Assembly: GCA_023627715.1 (NCBI GenBank)
Contig: JAMAHW010000008.1
Coordinates: forward strand, 620,001-684,000
Source of the DNA: Periconia sp. R9002
Lineage: Eukaryota; Ascomycota; Dothideomycetes; Pleosporales; Periconiaceae
Direction: 5' to 3'
Length of the DNA stretch: 64,000 nt
Position numbers and translations under genes: made by a program. Of the stretch, positions 1 through 12,800 are shown in pieces (the first letter of the stretch is position 1; every line of letters starts with the position of its first letter). The notes beneath the pieces are model-generated. The model saw nothing but the letters and a program-made list of their open reading frames with translations, searched no databases and was not told where the DNA came from.

Positions 1-3000
1 CCTGACCCCAGAGTGAGTCTGCTGACTTGTCATGTCTCGCTGGCCCAGGGTGCCGTCGCAAAGCAAACACAGATAGGAAACTGCGAGTATTGACGATACT
101 GTACCATTATTCCCGCTCCGGTCCCGGAAGCCGCCGCGAAACGTTCTCATACATATGAACGACCATGCCATGGACTGACTTTTTGGGAAACGATCGTGCG
201 TTCATGGTTCGGTCACTCGCGCACTCGCTCGTCCGGCCGGTGATCCCCTCACTCCTCGCTGTCTCGCTTGGAGGGACGGAGGGTGAGGGTGCCGAGTGGC
301 TCTTTTCGTCCGAGCAGAGCAGCACGCGAAAAACGGAGGGCGGAACAACCATCCACCACACACATGCCCCATCTGCCCACACGACTGAAACAGGGAAATA
401 GTCACCAGTGCAGCTTGCTGTCCACACGCGCTTGACGAGCAATCTATCTTATCAGACTCGCTCTCCTCTGTCGCAGCGATCCGGACCCCATGCACGCGTC
501 ATGTTCAAAATCCACACAAGCGATGCAAGAAACGCAATCGCTGACGGCATAACACGCGCCTCCTCCCCTCATTCACCCAGGCTTTTTTGCTTCGAAACAA
601 AATACTTGGGACCTAAACACCTAGGTAGCCCCCACACGGCTCTAATTTGCCCGCTTCAAAACAGCACTGCCTGCCTACTTTACCTGCTTCTGAATCACGC
701 TTTAAATCAAACATAAACACATGAATCAAATCTCCAATCGCCCTGTTTCAAAACTCTCATCCTCAATCTTGTTTCGTGACAACTTCTCCCCGACTTACTG
801 GCACTTGCGGCGAGGTTCGTGCGCCGCACCATCTTGGTACCGATGGAAAGACATGGACATGCCATAAGCCCCCCTAGCCAAAGCGCCTTGTACCTAGGTA
901 CCTATTGCCGCGTTCGGTAATCGACGACGTGGTTTTCGGTCAACGAAAAATAAAGTCGTGGTCTTTTGGCACGCGAGAGGCAGGGGTATGATGGGGCTGA
1001 GGCTCAGGCTCACATCACCATTGGCACTGACACCCAGACACTGCCCAAACAATCTCAAATAGATGTGTGTGTGCGGCGTAACGTTTTGCTTCATGTACTG
1101 AGACACGGCTTCTATTGGGCCCCAAGGTTCGTACGTACTGTCTTGGTTTTTAGGGAAAGAGGAAATCGATCTCTAGGCCCGATAGAGAGGCGGGAAACGT
1201 ACACCCAACACGTCTAGATTGGTTGATTTCCCATTGTTGCGCATCATGATTCATCGATTCCAATGCGCCCCCCTACTCCATCCTCCTTACTGGACAGTCT
1301 GGACCCGTCAAACAGAAATCAAAAACAAAAGCAAAAAGAGAAACCAGCAAGTAAATGTTGGCCTATCCACAAATCCCAAGACCAAACAAGCCGCATAGAC
1401 ACTCAATCTATGTACGACCATAGCCTCATCTCATCTTACTCAGGCCCCCGCCAGCCAGCCAGCCTCAAAAACTCCCAGACCATGGCTCTCGCTCGACGCC
1501 CCACCCTCTCTCCGCATGCGGCGGTGTCAAGTCAGCCTTAACCCTGTTCCTGGTGAGCAGACGTGGCTCAACTCGAGTTACCCAGTTTCGCTCGGCAAGC
1601 AAAAGACAAGCGAAACGACTAGGTAGTTAGTTGAATAACAAAACAGAAAAAAAGCAAAAGACGGTGCGGCAAAGCTGAGTGGCACGAGTGGGTGGGTTTG
1701 GAGATTTGCTTGGTTATGCGCTGTCCTTGTTTGTTTATGCACCATCAATGCACGCTCGTGCGTGCCATTTCTTCACTTTCACGTCCTGGTTACGCATCCC
1801 GCTCCGAAAACTGCACCGTGATGATTAAACTGATTGAAAAGCCGAGCGGTCCATGATGGCGTCGAATTGCACCATCAGGGTATGTAGACGGTGTGGATTG
1901 TTGGACCCTGGCGTCTGTTGAGCAACTGGATTTCCGTTGATTGCAAAGCACGCAGGCATTACTCATCGCTACCCCGCCAACCGCACTCCCACGCAACCAC
2001 CTAACGTTATGTGCAGTATCAATTGATGTATGCAGTTTAGCGACCTTGCTCATCGGTGACAGTCCACCGCCAGTCGATTGTGTCAAAATGCTGATGCCTT
2101 GGACTACCTAAACGAGGTTGCCTATACGGGGAACTACCTACGTGGAGCGTACGTACGTACGTACGCATCCATCCATCTGTCTTTATCCAGAAATTCTCCT
2201 ATCGAAAAGCCACCACGGCCACGCCATGATTCATGACGTGCGCGCGTGCCGTACAATCAAGGCACCGACCGAACCGAACCGAACCTGATCCGCTTTGGGA
2301 AAGTCTTGGAGCCCATGCGCCACAGGAAACTAACATTCAATAACTTCCCCAAACGGTTGCATAGTGATGATGACTACAAAGGTAGAGAAAAAAAGGTCAT
2401 CACCACCATTCCCAAAAACGCAGTCCCGCCTCGTGCCGCGAGAAAGCGTCACGCAACGCGATACTTATCGCGGCATGTACAGCGAAACAACCGGTCTGCT
2501 TTGACAGGTCAAAGAAGAAAGAATGACATGCATGGCGACACCGGAAGCTACTGCACGTCTGACTCTCTCCCACCGCAAACTCCTACTCACTCACGCACCG
2601 AGCCCAAACCCATCAGTTCAAAGAAAAAAAAAACTTTTTGGGCCTCCTCACCGTCCGGGACCAGTTTATTGCTGGGCATCACGCGATCAATAGGTAGGAG
2701 CCGTGCGAAATTTCCGGTCCTTGGTGTTCTTCAATCCCATGCTATGCTGCCTTTGACCGGATGATTGCGCCCAGGTATCGGCGCGTGAAGATTCCGAGCC
2801 ACCCGAAAAATCCCTCTTCCCTCTTCTGTGGTGGTCAAGTGATATGTAAACCCAACAAACGCGAAAAAACTTGTCGGACAGACAGGAATTTGGAATTGAA
2901 GGAAAAAACCCAACCCCCCACACATACACCCACGCCGTCTGCATTAGCTATCATGAGACTCATGTGGTTAGGACCACACGGGTATCCAGTCGATCATTTC

Positions 3001-5009
3001 AATATCGCAGTTTTCCCTAGTCAATAACATCCACATTCCCTTCACGGTCTAGTAAACGCTGGTTTCACGAAGGGAGCCCACCCCGGATAAAGATTTGTGT
3101 ACAGTAGTTGGACGGATAAGAGTGGATCCTCCTCTTAATTTTTCCCTTTGGTTTTTTCTTTTCGTTTAGGTACGGGCTCGGGCTGAGACGAGATCAGGCG
3201 AGGGGGCGGTGGGTTTTGGAAAGAGTTACTTAGGTACTTAGTGTAGGCGTTTTTGCGCGCGTTGGCCTGGGCATTGGCGACGGCGTCCTCGGGCAGCGGT
3301 GACATGAATCGGCCGAGCGTAAGGGAACCGGCGTTCTTGCTCGCGTCTTGCCGGGTCTAAATCACTTAGCCCCTCGCTCGGTGTGGATTCCGACGGGAAG
3401 ACTTTTTTTCTCTTCATTCTTCGACGACACTGGGAAAAAATTTAGGGTAATCGAAGAATTTGATGTTTTTTTTTCTCTAGGCCTCCCGTTAAACTGTGGA
3501 GCCACCACCACGGAAAAGAAGACTGACTGACTCTCCACAAGGCTGTTTAGTTTTCTTTCCCACGCTAAATGCAAATCTTCAATAACAAATAACCTAGGTA
3601 CAGTAAAACGTGCGTTGCGGATTTTTTCTGGTGTTTACTCGGCTCGGCGTCAAAAGTCATAAAATTTGACTCACTGCATCTGTCATCCTGCTTCCCTCCT
3701 CAAACCCGCCCATGTATGTACCGGTACAGCAGCGATGGATGACATGATGTATACACGCGCTTGACGCCCCCTTCGTAAAAAATCCAACGTCTCGCCTAAT
3801 CCATCTCAAAAAATCCGCCCTCCGTAAACAGCGAAGTACCGTAACGGTTTTGTTCGGATTTATCCAACACAAGATCCGAATACGCTACATACGGCCCCGG
3901 GGATATGTATGACGCACATCTACCCCCGGATCCGGTTAGCTTGACATCGTCCCTCCCCCCTCTTAGGATCTCACTGCATTTAACAGCGAAGCGGAGTTTA
4001 CGATGTACATTGCGGTGATAGGCCTGCCGCCTCTCTCGAGAAGAAAAATTGCTTGAGGGAGGGGAAGGGATTTAGCTGTGTGTGTGTGTGGTGATGCTTT
4101 TCCGAACGTGCGACGTGCTTGGACTTGGGACTGTCGGATATTATAATACAGAGAGTGGTACAAGCAAGATCATATGATTGTATTTTTTTGAATAGAAGAT
4201 GTTTACATGTGAAAAGTCCTTGATACCGAGTATAGGGGGAGAGGTTTACATGTGAGTAGTACTGTAGTTCAACGAGTGTGGGGAAGAAAAAAAAGTGCCT
4301 TATTGGGTAGGTAGGTTGGTGAATTCGGTACAGTGAACCGAATAGGTGAGGAGGACGATTTGTGAGTTTGGTGGATGATGGTGATGACTACGTCTCGTTC
4401 GTAAGGGATTGTGATCCATACGTGGTTTGGTTAGGTTGATGGGATGGAAATCGCAACGGATATTACATATTATAAATGTTGTGGTTATAAGTGACGGGGT
4501 GGAAGCCGAGATGCTTGCTTTTATTGAGATAACTGATGTTGTTTACGGGACTTGGGTTATATGTACTGATTGTATCGGTTTTGAGGTCAAGGGGAAATGT
4601 GAGTGGATTTCATTGTCAGTGAAGTCAAGTTTGATCGAGAACGTTCTACTATCCCTCCCTCTCTGGGCGGGTCCTGTCGCGGGTGAGGGGGGGTTGTACT
4701 ACTAAAGTACCTATAATGTGCATGCAGGTGATGACTACTTGAGGAATGTCTTTTTTTTTTCTTGTTGATATGAAGTGTTTTGAGGGGTTCCAGTTGGACT
4801 GAAAAAGGGATTGAGAAAGGTGTGATGAGGAAGGCGGGCGGTTTTGACTACTAAAAAAACATAAATAAGGGAGGACATTACGATTGGCGTCCTTGAGATG
4901 TATCATATTAAACTGGCATCCGTTTCAATGGAACATTTTCAATTATCCATGTAATCTGCCATTAACCGTGATGCTGATTCGAAAAAACGCCCACATAACC
5001 ACACCAACC
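1..5009. other. Gene-free region, left end
   Basis: No reading frame here has the codon texture, splice signals or recognisable motifs of a gene; the open stretches are short and low in complexity. It holds poly-T and poly-A runs, short TG and ACGT repeats, and three copies of the motif ACCTAGGTA (about 619, 892, 3592). The part from 4,130 to 4,900 is poor in C on the plus strand. It may include the 3' end of the gene that stops at 5,010 and a long leader of a gene lying outside the window, but nothing proves that. Confidence 0.6.
2147..2166. repeat. ACGT microsatellite, perfect 20-bp palindrome
   Basis: Tandem ACGT units flanked by GC make a self-complementary 20-bp stretch. It lies in gene-free DNA and is most simply a short microsatellite. 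Confidence 0.8.
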
Positions 5010-6908
5010 TCAATTCAATGAAATCTCACTCGTCTGATACCCACCCGGCTGACGCAAAACATGCGTCTGCCCACCATCGTACTTGAATATCACCGCCCTC
5101 TGGCCCTTGAGCCTCCACCGCCTCCAGAACCACCATACGGCAAACACGACAATCGTCGTGGGGATCGTAGCTGCGGGCAGAACCCACCATTTGTGACTCA
5201 CATCTAACGTTTCTTTACCGTAGTCGAAAAACGTGGTGCTGAGGATGGTAGCAATGAAGGTGCCGGGGAGGAAAAACATGGTGACGGCCGCCATGGTGAT
5301 CATCGAGGACGAGTCGCGTTGGGTGAGTTCGGCGACCTCGGCCGTGGAGATGGCGATTTCTTTTGACGTCGAGGCGTCGCGTTGGTTGGCGAGGTGGAAG
5401 AGCTTGGGTTGGTGGTGTTAGTTGTACACATTGACGTTTTCGAGCTTGTGGAAGTGTTATGAGGTAGGTAGATTAATGGTTTTACTCACGAGATTGATCC
5501 GGATGTTCGTTCGATCCTTGTAAACCGATGTCCACCTCACACAGTTCTCCCCCTGCAGCTTCAGTGCTTCAAAATACTCTGGAGTATTCAAGTTCCGCTC
5601 ACCACCCCACGTGCTTCGCTCCGTCGCCTTGCTATACCTCCCATACGCCCGCTGCAGAAACTGCAGCATAATCACATAGTCCCCGGAATCCTGATTCAGC
5701 GTGTTCCAATCCCGCGCCAGGCGGTGCAAGTCGCGCGTCAACGCATAGTAGTCGGTCGAGTTGTCCGCGTAGTGGTGTTCGTGCCGGAAGAGCTCGTGGC
5801 GCCGCAGTCCGATCATCCTGCGCCATTCTCGGCAGCCGTGGGCGGCGGCTAGCGTGTCGAGGTAGAAGGGCCTGTTGATGATGCTGGGGTCGGATTTGAG
5901 GGATGTGGTGAAGCGTTGGAGGGCGTAAGGGGGGTAGTTGATGCAGAAGTAGGTGGTTTGGGAGGCAGTGCGGTAGAATTGTATATAGGTTGCACCGGCA
6001 TCCCAGCCGTTTTGCGTGCGGTAACAGACTTCTACATGTCGTTGAGTTCTGAGTTATGTAAAAGAGGGGAGGAGTGATGGAAGGCAAACCGTACCGAATC
6101 TGGAGAGGTAGTCGTTCTCATCCCGCCATTCGAAGCATTGCGGTCCCATCTTTGCAAAAGAACCGTCGAACGTAAAAATATCGGTGAGGATGACTTTGGA
6201 CAAGCCTGACCTGAGCAGTGTTTTTAATTTGTTCTGGGGCAGGCTGAAATTGCCGGGAAGCCAGGACTTCTCTGAAGCTAACGTGTTGAGGAAGCTATGG
6301 AAATGTTAATTTGACGGCATGCTACAGAAATCAAATAATAATATGGGGGTTTGTTTTTCACATAGTTGATAGTATCAAAGCAACTTACAATACTCGAAAA
6401 GCACCCTCACTCTCATCGCCGTCCTTAGGAAATCGCTAGATCGAGGCCTTAGTATAAAGTACATATGTCCATCACACGAGAGGTTCTCCCACGGACATCA
6501 ACTAACTCCTCCAACTTCGTATCATCAACGTTCATGTTCCATTCTACAAAGACATTAGCCCTTTATCGACAGTTCCTATATGCCTCTTCGTACGGAAGCA
6601 AGCTTACCAACGTTTCCAGCCTCAACAGAACAAACATCCAAAGTCGTGGCCCCCTGCTTGTCATCGCTATTCGCCAGACCCCATGCGACCAATATCTCAT
6701 CTTCCAGCTCTGGATGACTCGATGTGCTCTCTGGCACTGTAGGGACCTGATTCGGCGGTATATGTCGGAATTCTTTTGGCCATTGCATGTATTCCCAGCG
6801 CTCTACTTCTGCATTAGGGGCTTGCGTATGGAGTTCGGTATGGAGTTCCGGCCATTCCCACCAATTGTACTTATGCGAGGTTCCTCTACTTCGAAGATGT
6901 TTATCCAT
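5010..6908 (-). CDS. CorA-like transmembrane protein
   Basis: Six exons read on the minus strand: 6908-6608, 6543 to about 6476, 6423-6389, 6294-6095, 6031-5490 and 5402-5010, about 512 aa. The C-terminal part has the layout of fungal CorA-like proteins: a long alpha-helical soluble region, then a first membrane segment containing FLPGTF, a short loop, and a second membrane segment (WWVLPAATIPTTIVVFAVWW) followed by a basic tail. True CorA channels have a GMN motif after the first segment; it is absent here, so magnesium transport should not be assumed. Introns 1, 3, 4 and 5 keep phase cleanly; the donor of intron 2 is uncertain (near 6476 or 6497). The first in-frame ATG is at 6908. The next gene, an amadoriase, lies 465 bp upstream on the same strand. 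The family call rests on the C-terminal membrane layout. Confidence 0.72.
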
Positions 6909-7373
6909 TTGAGAGGCTTGAGGTGTATGGCGTGAGTCAAAAGTGGTGTTGAAGTGTCGAGGCAAGGCTGAACGCGCGACCACCAGTGACTAAATGAAGG
7001 TAAACCGCCTCGATCACAAAAGCTCGAAAATCATATGAATCTCTCTGTTTGTACCTGCGTCAACAAGTGTTAACCGTGTGTAAGTCAGTCATAAATAGAA
7101 ACAAGAGGTGCGGAGGGCTCGTATAATCGTATGCACACTAAACCATGTTGGGATTAGCTGTTGGGGGGCTGGTAGAAAGGACGAATGAATTGCGGCCAGG
7201 AATATCGTGAGGCTGAACATAAGATTTTCGTCACACATGACCCTCATTCATCGTTTTTAGATGAATCAAACTGAAGATTCCGTTCCCTGCTGAAAGTGTG
7301 ATGAAGGCTCCACGCGACAATATGTAGATTTCTAGCTGCTGTGTTGAAGAACCTCTTCGAGAGTTCACTCTTG
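6909..7373. other. Intergenic, 465 bp
   Basis: Spacer between two minus-strand genes: the amadoriase stop at 7,374 and the CorA-like start at 6,908. Nothing distinctive seen; it must hold the promoter of the CorA-like gene. Confidence 0.6.
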
Positions 7374-9003
7374 CTATATTTTTGCCTTCTCCCCGTCGTG
7401 GTTCCAACCAGGCATATCAGCTAGGTCTTTTGCGTGACCTCGCCGCGTCGACTTTAGAGCATCACCGCCTGGTCTCCATTTCCATGCATTCTTTAGATCA
7501 TCGGGCAATCGGTCCTCTATAAGTTCTACCACATGTTTTCCAATATTTGGTAAAAGCTTGAAAGAATGCCTGTCCACTTTCTTTAGTGGATGGTTCCAAT
7601 TTGGAGAACAATTGACATACCCGCTGTCGCCTGATGCGATGATGAGATTGCTCCATTTCGGATGCTCACAAATCAACAGCGCTGCATCAGCTGTATCCGT
7701 ACACCAGCATAGGGTGCGGTTGAACTTCTTCTTCTCCTTGAAACGCGGCAGGTAGATATCAATGGCCTTCTGTATCGATATTTCAGAAGCATCAGGATAG
7801 GTATCTGTGGGGTGTTTCGCGTGAGAACGAGGTACAGAGATACGCTTAGGAGTATCAGCACCAAATGGCTGATGCTGTTTGAATCTAGTGAAGCCGGGAA
7901 ATTCATCGCAGACTTTAATCACACCATATTCATCGGGTTCGAAAAAGAACCCGACGTCTCCATTGTATACCACGGGTATGTTCTGGTAGTCTGCAACCTC
8001 CTCTGGGGTCAGACGAATGTGAGCATAAACCCACGCCTAGCACAATCAGCAGCCATGACAATCCAACAGCAATGCGGTGGCACGTACCTTTGAACAGCAC
8101 TGATCTTCCAAGTCTACTAGTGTCGGAGTCCACGCGCCTGCAGCCAGGATCACTTTATCACCGTAATACTTCGTACCATCAACCGTCTCAACACCCACGC
8201 AAGTGACACCGTCACTTGCAAAGAGCGGCTTTTGGAAAGATCCTGCACTTTTGAGATATCAGAAAATTTGCCGTAGAAATTGAAAGGGGTGGAAACCCAC
8301 CTGCCAACCCCAAATTTAACGCCCTGCTCTTTCATAAAAATCCCAATGGCGTTGATGGCTTTCGCAGCTGCCAGCCAGCCACCATCTTTGCTGAAAATAG
8401 CTTTCCACCCCTTTATGTTATCTCGATCCAGCAACGGCATTTTCTTCAGGATTTCATCTTCCTTGTCCAGCCATTCATGAGTTTCTCCGAGACCGGCATG
8501 AAGCAGAGTTTGATACTCCGTTTCCAGAGACTTCAGCTCTTCTTCTGAATGTGCACAATCAAGCTGTTATTTTGTCAACCCGTTGGTTCAAGGTTCCGGG
8601 CATAGTGTCATATTTCATCGCCATATGGAGTGGCTTATTGACACAACAACTATATACTGTAATACTCCTGGTTGCATGTAGCTTTTATTTTTCGACGATA
8701 TAGGAGATAGTGGAAACGTACCCTCCCGGTATTGTGGAAGAAATTCTTGAACAAGTCATCTGTTTTCCACATATTCATGGCTTCTACACTGAGTTGTATG
8801 TCAACCTCGTGTTGCAAGCGTATACCCATGATCTTATTAAGGTCATTTCCTGCTGATTGTGCGGAAGGAATTGGGTAAGGGTCTAAAACTGTTATATTGG
8901 AGGGAGTGTAGCCCGCACGAAGGAGGTGCAGTGCTGTCGATGACCCGATCGTACCACCCCCGCCGACGACAATGACGTTTGTATTCGTACGTGACGAGGG
9001 CAT
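7374..9003 (-). CDS. Fructosyl amino acid oxidase (amadoriase)
   Basis: FAD enzyme that oxidises fructosyl amino acids (Amadori products), releasing the amino acid, glucosone and hydrogen peroxide. Five exons: 9003-8722, 8563-8301, 8247-8088, 8036-7621, 7569-7374, giving 438 aa, the usual family length. The N-terminus has the dinucleotide fold VIVVGGGGTIGSSTA (residues 10-24). Further family marks are ILAAGAW-type sequence mid-protein and CWCTDTADAALL, whose first Cys region is where the flavin is covalently held in relatives. Splicing the last intron (7620-7570, 51 nt, in frame and without stop) restores GDSGHSFKLLPNIG, the expected motif. The C-terminus is AKI, a plausible peroxisomal PTS1 tripeptide, fitting a peroxide-making enzyme. 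Intron 1 is long (158 nt). Related sarcosine oxidases are the main alternative, but the motifs favour amadoriase. Confidence 0.9.
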
Positions 9004-9871
9004 TTCGAATTTTGATTACGACAAGACTTGGGACTCGAGGTTTCTTCACAAATACCCTTCTAGAAAGCTTTGCCTTTTGAGCGATTGATGGCTTTTAGGA
9101 TCAAGAGTTGTGTAGGATATATTGTCTTTACTTTGTGGACGCTATTGAAAACCGATATTCCTAACTTGGTTAGAATTACACGTCACGTCTACGTACCGGA
9201 TAGAATTGGATGCAAAACGAGAGATCTTTGATTAGTTCTTATCATGTTTAATGGGTTATTATGCAAATGGTCTGATAGCTAGGGGAATTGGGTTCGTGAA
9301 CAATACATGTAGGTACAGACTGATCTCTGAGAATCGAGTATTTAATATTGATGTATCATGTTAATCGAGCCGGAAAAAGCGCTTGTGTATGTACATTCAG
9401 AAGGTAGGGTAGAAATATTGTCCACTATGGTGCGAGGGAAGTCTCAAGGACTACATATGTTATTCCGTGTACTAGAAAACATGAAGGCTAAATGGGGCGT
9501 TGACACGAGATAGCCATATCACGTGAGTATGCGTTTTGCGCACGGATCACCTTCGCGCGTGAATGATGACGTCTCTCTCATCGTGCCTGCCTAATATTTT
9601 GTACGCAAAGATGAGGAGGCACCCGCCGCTGTCGCCTCTTCACTCACTACCACCACCATCCGCCTCCCGTTCCCGTTCCCGTCCTCGTTTCAGTTTCCGT
9701 TTAACTTCACCTTCCTTCGTCCGCTCGCCGTCTACTCAGCACCCAACCTTCGGAGTTCGTCTACACTGTTGAACCTTTCGTCGTAGTTCACCCACAAATT
9801 CGCACAGCAACAGAACGCAAGGAAAAGCGCACGACCTGCGCTAAGTATTGCACAAGGGAATAGTCGCTATC
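9004..9871. other. Divergent promoter of amadoriase and RAD26
   Basis: 868 bp between two divergent genes. Contains a TCACGTGA palindrome at 9519-9526 and a CRE-like TGACGTC at 9567-9573. A short frame of 69 codons starts at ATG 9563 and ends at 9772, upstream of the RAD26 start; its Ser/Pro/Arg content suggests leader sequence or at most a uORF, not a gene. Confidence 0.55.
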
Positions 9872-12800
9872 ATGATACCGGCATCTGACACGCAAGACGC
9901 CCTGTCAGATCGGGCGCCAATATCCCGCGATAATACCGTGGCCGATGCGCCTGATCCGACTTCCATGGATAACACCACGCAAATTGTCGAGGATGATCTG
10001 CCATCAGACGCCGACGAGGAGACTCGACTAAGGTTTCTCACAACGGGCACACGAGATCAAGATGATTTGGAACGGGATATTGGCCGACAGGCAGACCAGC
10101 TGCTCATTGAACAGGCTGATGAACGAGATAAGAAGCGCATGGAGAAATCAGAAGCGGAGATCAAGCGTTGCGAAGCTGCTATTCAGAGACTCAAGAACCG
10201 AATGTCAATTGCTATGGTCACTACTCAAAAGAACAAACTCCGCGCTGAGATTGAAACATACCAGAAGAAGATTGAGGACTTAGATGCGGAGCTTGACACT
10301 ATCCAGCAGCGAATCAACGACAGACATCGAGAACCAGGCGAAGGCGAACCCTCTGAGCCCGGCACCAACGGTCCCTTGCCGAATGAGAGTCGGAGGGATT
10401 TTCTGATTCGTACGGGCAAAATCACACCCTTTTCGAAGCTGGCGCAACATCGAACTACTGCTGGATCGCTTGATGAGGTCATACAAGACGTAGAGGAGGA
10501 GAATTTGGTGGAAGAAGCAACCAAAGGCCCTAAATCTCACCAGAATTTGATGAAACCCGGTTTTGAGATTGCCGACTCACCCTCAGAAACTGGTGATGTT
10601 AGAGACGAGATCCAACCTAGGAAGAAGCGTCGCATCGCCGCAAGAAAGGCAGATGCCGAATTGAACAGTTCCAGCGTCACGCCCGAGCCACACGTTTCTG
10701 AATCTGACGATGCCTATGCACCTGACCTTGACGATCGTCAACTCGCAGCCCTTGGTGATTCGGAAGACGAGGCTAGTGACCTGTCACAAGATAATGATTA
10801 TGAGGATGAGGGCATGAGTAGAAAACCCAAGGTCGCAGGCAAGAAACGAAGTGCGCGGAAAGATACTCAAATGTTAGAAGAAAAAGAAGAAGATCTTGCG
10901 GGTGTTGATGATGGTGATGAAAAGGTTTACCTTGCACGTGTTCGAAAATGGACAGAGCAGCGCTCAGCTGCTCGCCGTCGTGCGGTAGAGAAGAAAGGCG
11001 AAGATCTCGTGGAAGATGAGGACGAAGAAGAATGTTACAAACCCCATCCCACTGAACCGGATGCAGAGTTCGATGGTGGTTTCAAAATTCCTGGTGACAT
11101 ATATCCAGCTTTATTTGATTATCAAAAGATCGGAGTTCAGTGGTTGTGGGAACTCTACTCTCAAAATGTAGGTGGCATTGTCGGTGACGAGATGGGTTTG
11201 GGAAAGACCATTCAAGCCATTTCATTCGTCGCTGGTCTACACTATTCCAAGATCCTTACCAAACCAGTCATCGTGGTCTGTCCCGCTACAGTCATGAAGC
11301 AGTGGGTACAGGAATTTCATCGGTGGTGGCCAGCACTCCGTGTATCCATTCTGCATACATCTGGTAGTGGCATGCTCGACACTGGCCGCGAGGACCGTTT
11401 AGAGCGCGAAATGGAGCTACGAGAGTACGGCGAATATGATCCAACATTGACTCGCGCTGGAAAAGCGGCAAAGAAGATCGTGGAAAAGGTTAAACGAAAC
11501 GGGCATGTCTTAATCACAACCTACTCTGGACTTCAAACCTATTCCGAATTCCTGGTGCCTGTCGATTGGGAGACTGCGATTCTGGATGAAGGTCACAAGA
11601 TCCGAAATCCCAACACGGCTATCACGATCAATTGTAAAGAGCTTCGTACGCCAAGCCGAATCATCTTATCTGGCACCCCCATGCAAAACAATTTAACGGA
11701 GTTGTGGTCGCTATTTGACTTCATCTTCCCCATGCGACTTGGTACGCTCGTCAGTTTTCGCAATCAATTTGAGTTCCCTATCAAGCGTGGTGGATACGCA
11801 AATGCTTCGAATCTTGAGTTCGAAACAGCCAAACATTGTGCAGAGACACTGAAAGATGCTATCAGCCCGTATCTCTTGCAACGGTTCAAAGTTGACGTTG
11901 CCGCAGATCTTCCACAAAAGAAAGAGCAGGTGTTATTTTGCAAGTTAACGCGTCAGCAGCGCGAAGCCTATGAGGGATTTCTACAATCAGAGGAGATGAA
12001 ATCTATAGCCAGCGGCAAGCGTCAAATGCTTTTCGGCATTGATCTTTTGAGAAAGATCTGTAACCATCCGGATCTCATGGAGCACAAAACGCTATCCAAG
12101 AAACCCGCGTACGACTATGGAGCAGCAAACAAGTCTGGGAAGATGCAGGTAGTAAAAGAACTACTTTCACTATGGGTGAAGGGCGGACACAAAACCCTCC
12201 TGTTTGCTCAACATCGCATCATGCTCGACATCCTCGAGAAATTCGTAGCTAAGCTACCTGGTGTCAACTACCGACGCATGGATGGGGAGACACCTATCAA
12301 ACGTAGGCAAGACCTGGTGGATGAATTCAATAAGGATCCAAACTTGCATGTCTTTCTCCTTACGACGAAAGTTGGAGGCCTGGGTGTGAATCTAACGGGT
12401 GCCAACCGCGTCATCATCTACGATCCTGACTGGAACCCATCCACTGATGTCCAAGCCCGGGAGCGCTCGTGGCGTCTCGGACAGAAGCGAGAAGTTGAGA
12501 TTTATCGTCTCATGTCTGCTGGCACAATCGAAGAGAAGATTTATCACAGGCAAATCTTCAAACAGTTCCTCACTAATAAAGTCCTCAAGGACCCAAAGCA
12601 GCGACAAACGTTCCAAATGAGCGATCTCCATGATTTGTTTACACTGGGTGGGGACACGGCTGATGGCGAGACAGAAACAGGTAATATGTTCCGCGGATCG
12701 GAAGTCAAATTTGACCAGAACGGTCAAACAAAGAAAGAAGCCGTCACAGCTTCAGCTGAGGATGCAACAACATCATCAGACCTTGCCGCAATGAGAGGTA

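Noticed and set aside
2246..2764. 172-codon plus-strand frame in the left gene-free region
   Set aside because: Composition is Arg/Thr/Pro-rich as expected of random GC-mixed DNA; no motif, splice context or likely partner exons.
9563..9772. 69-codon frame before RAD26
   Set aside because: Low-complexity Ser/Pro/Arg leader sequence; at most a uORF, no support as a gene.
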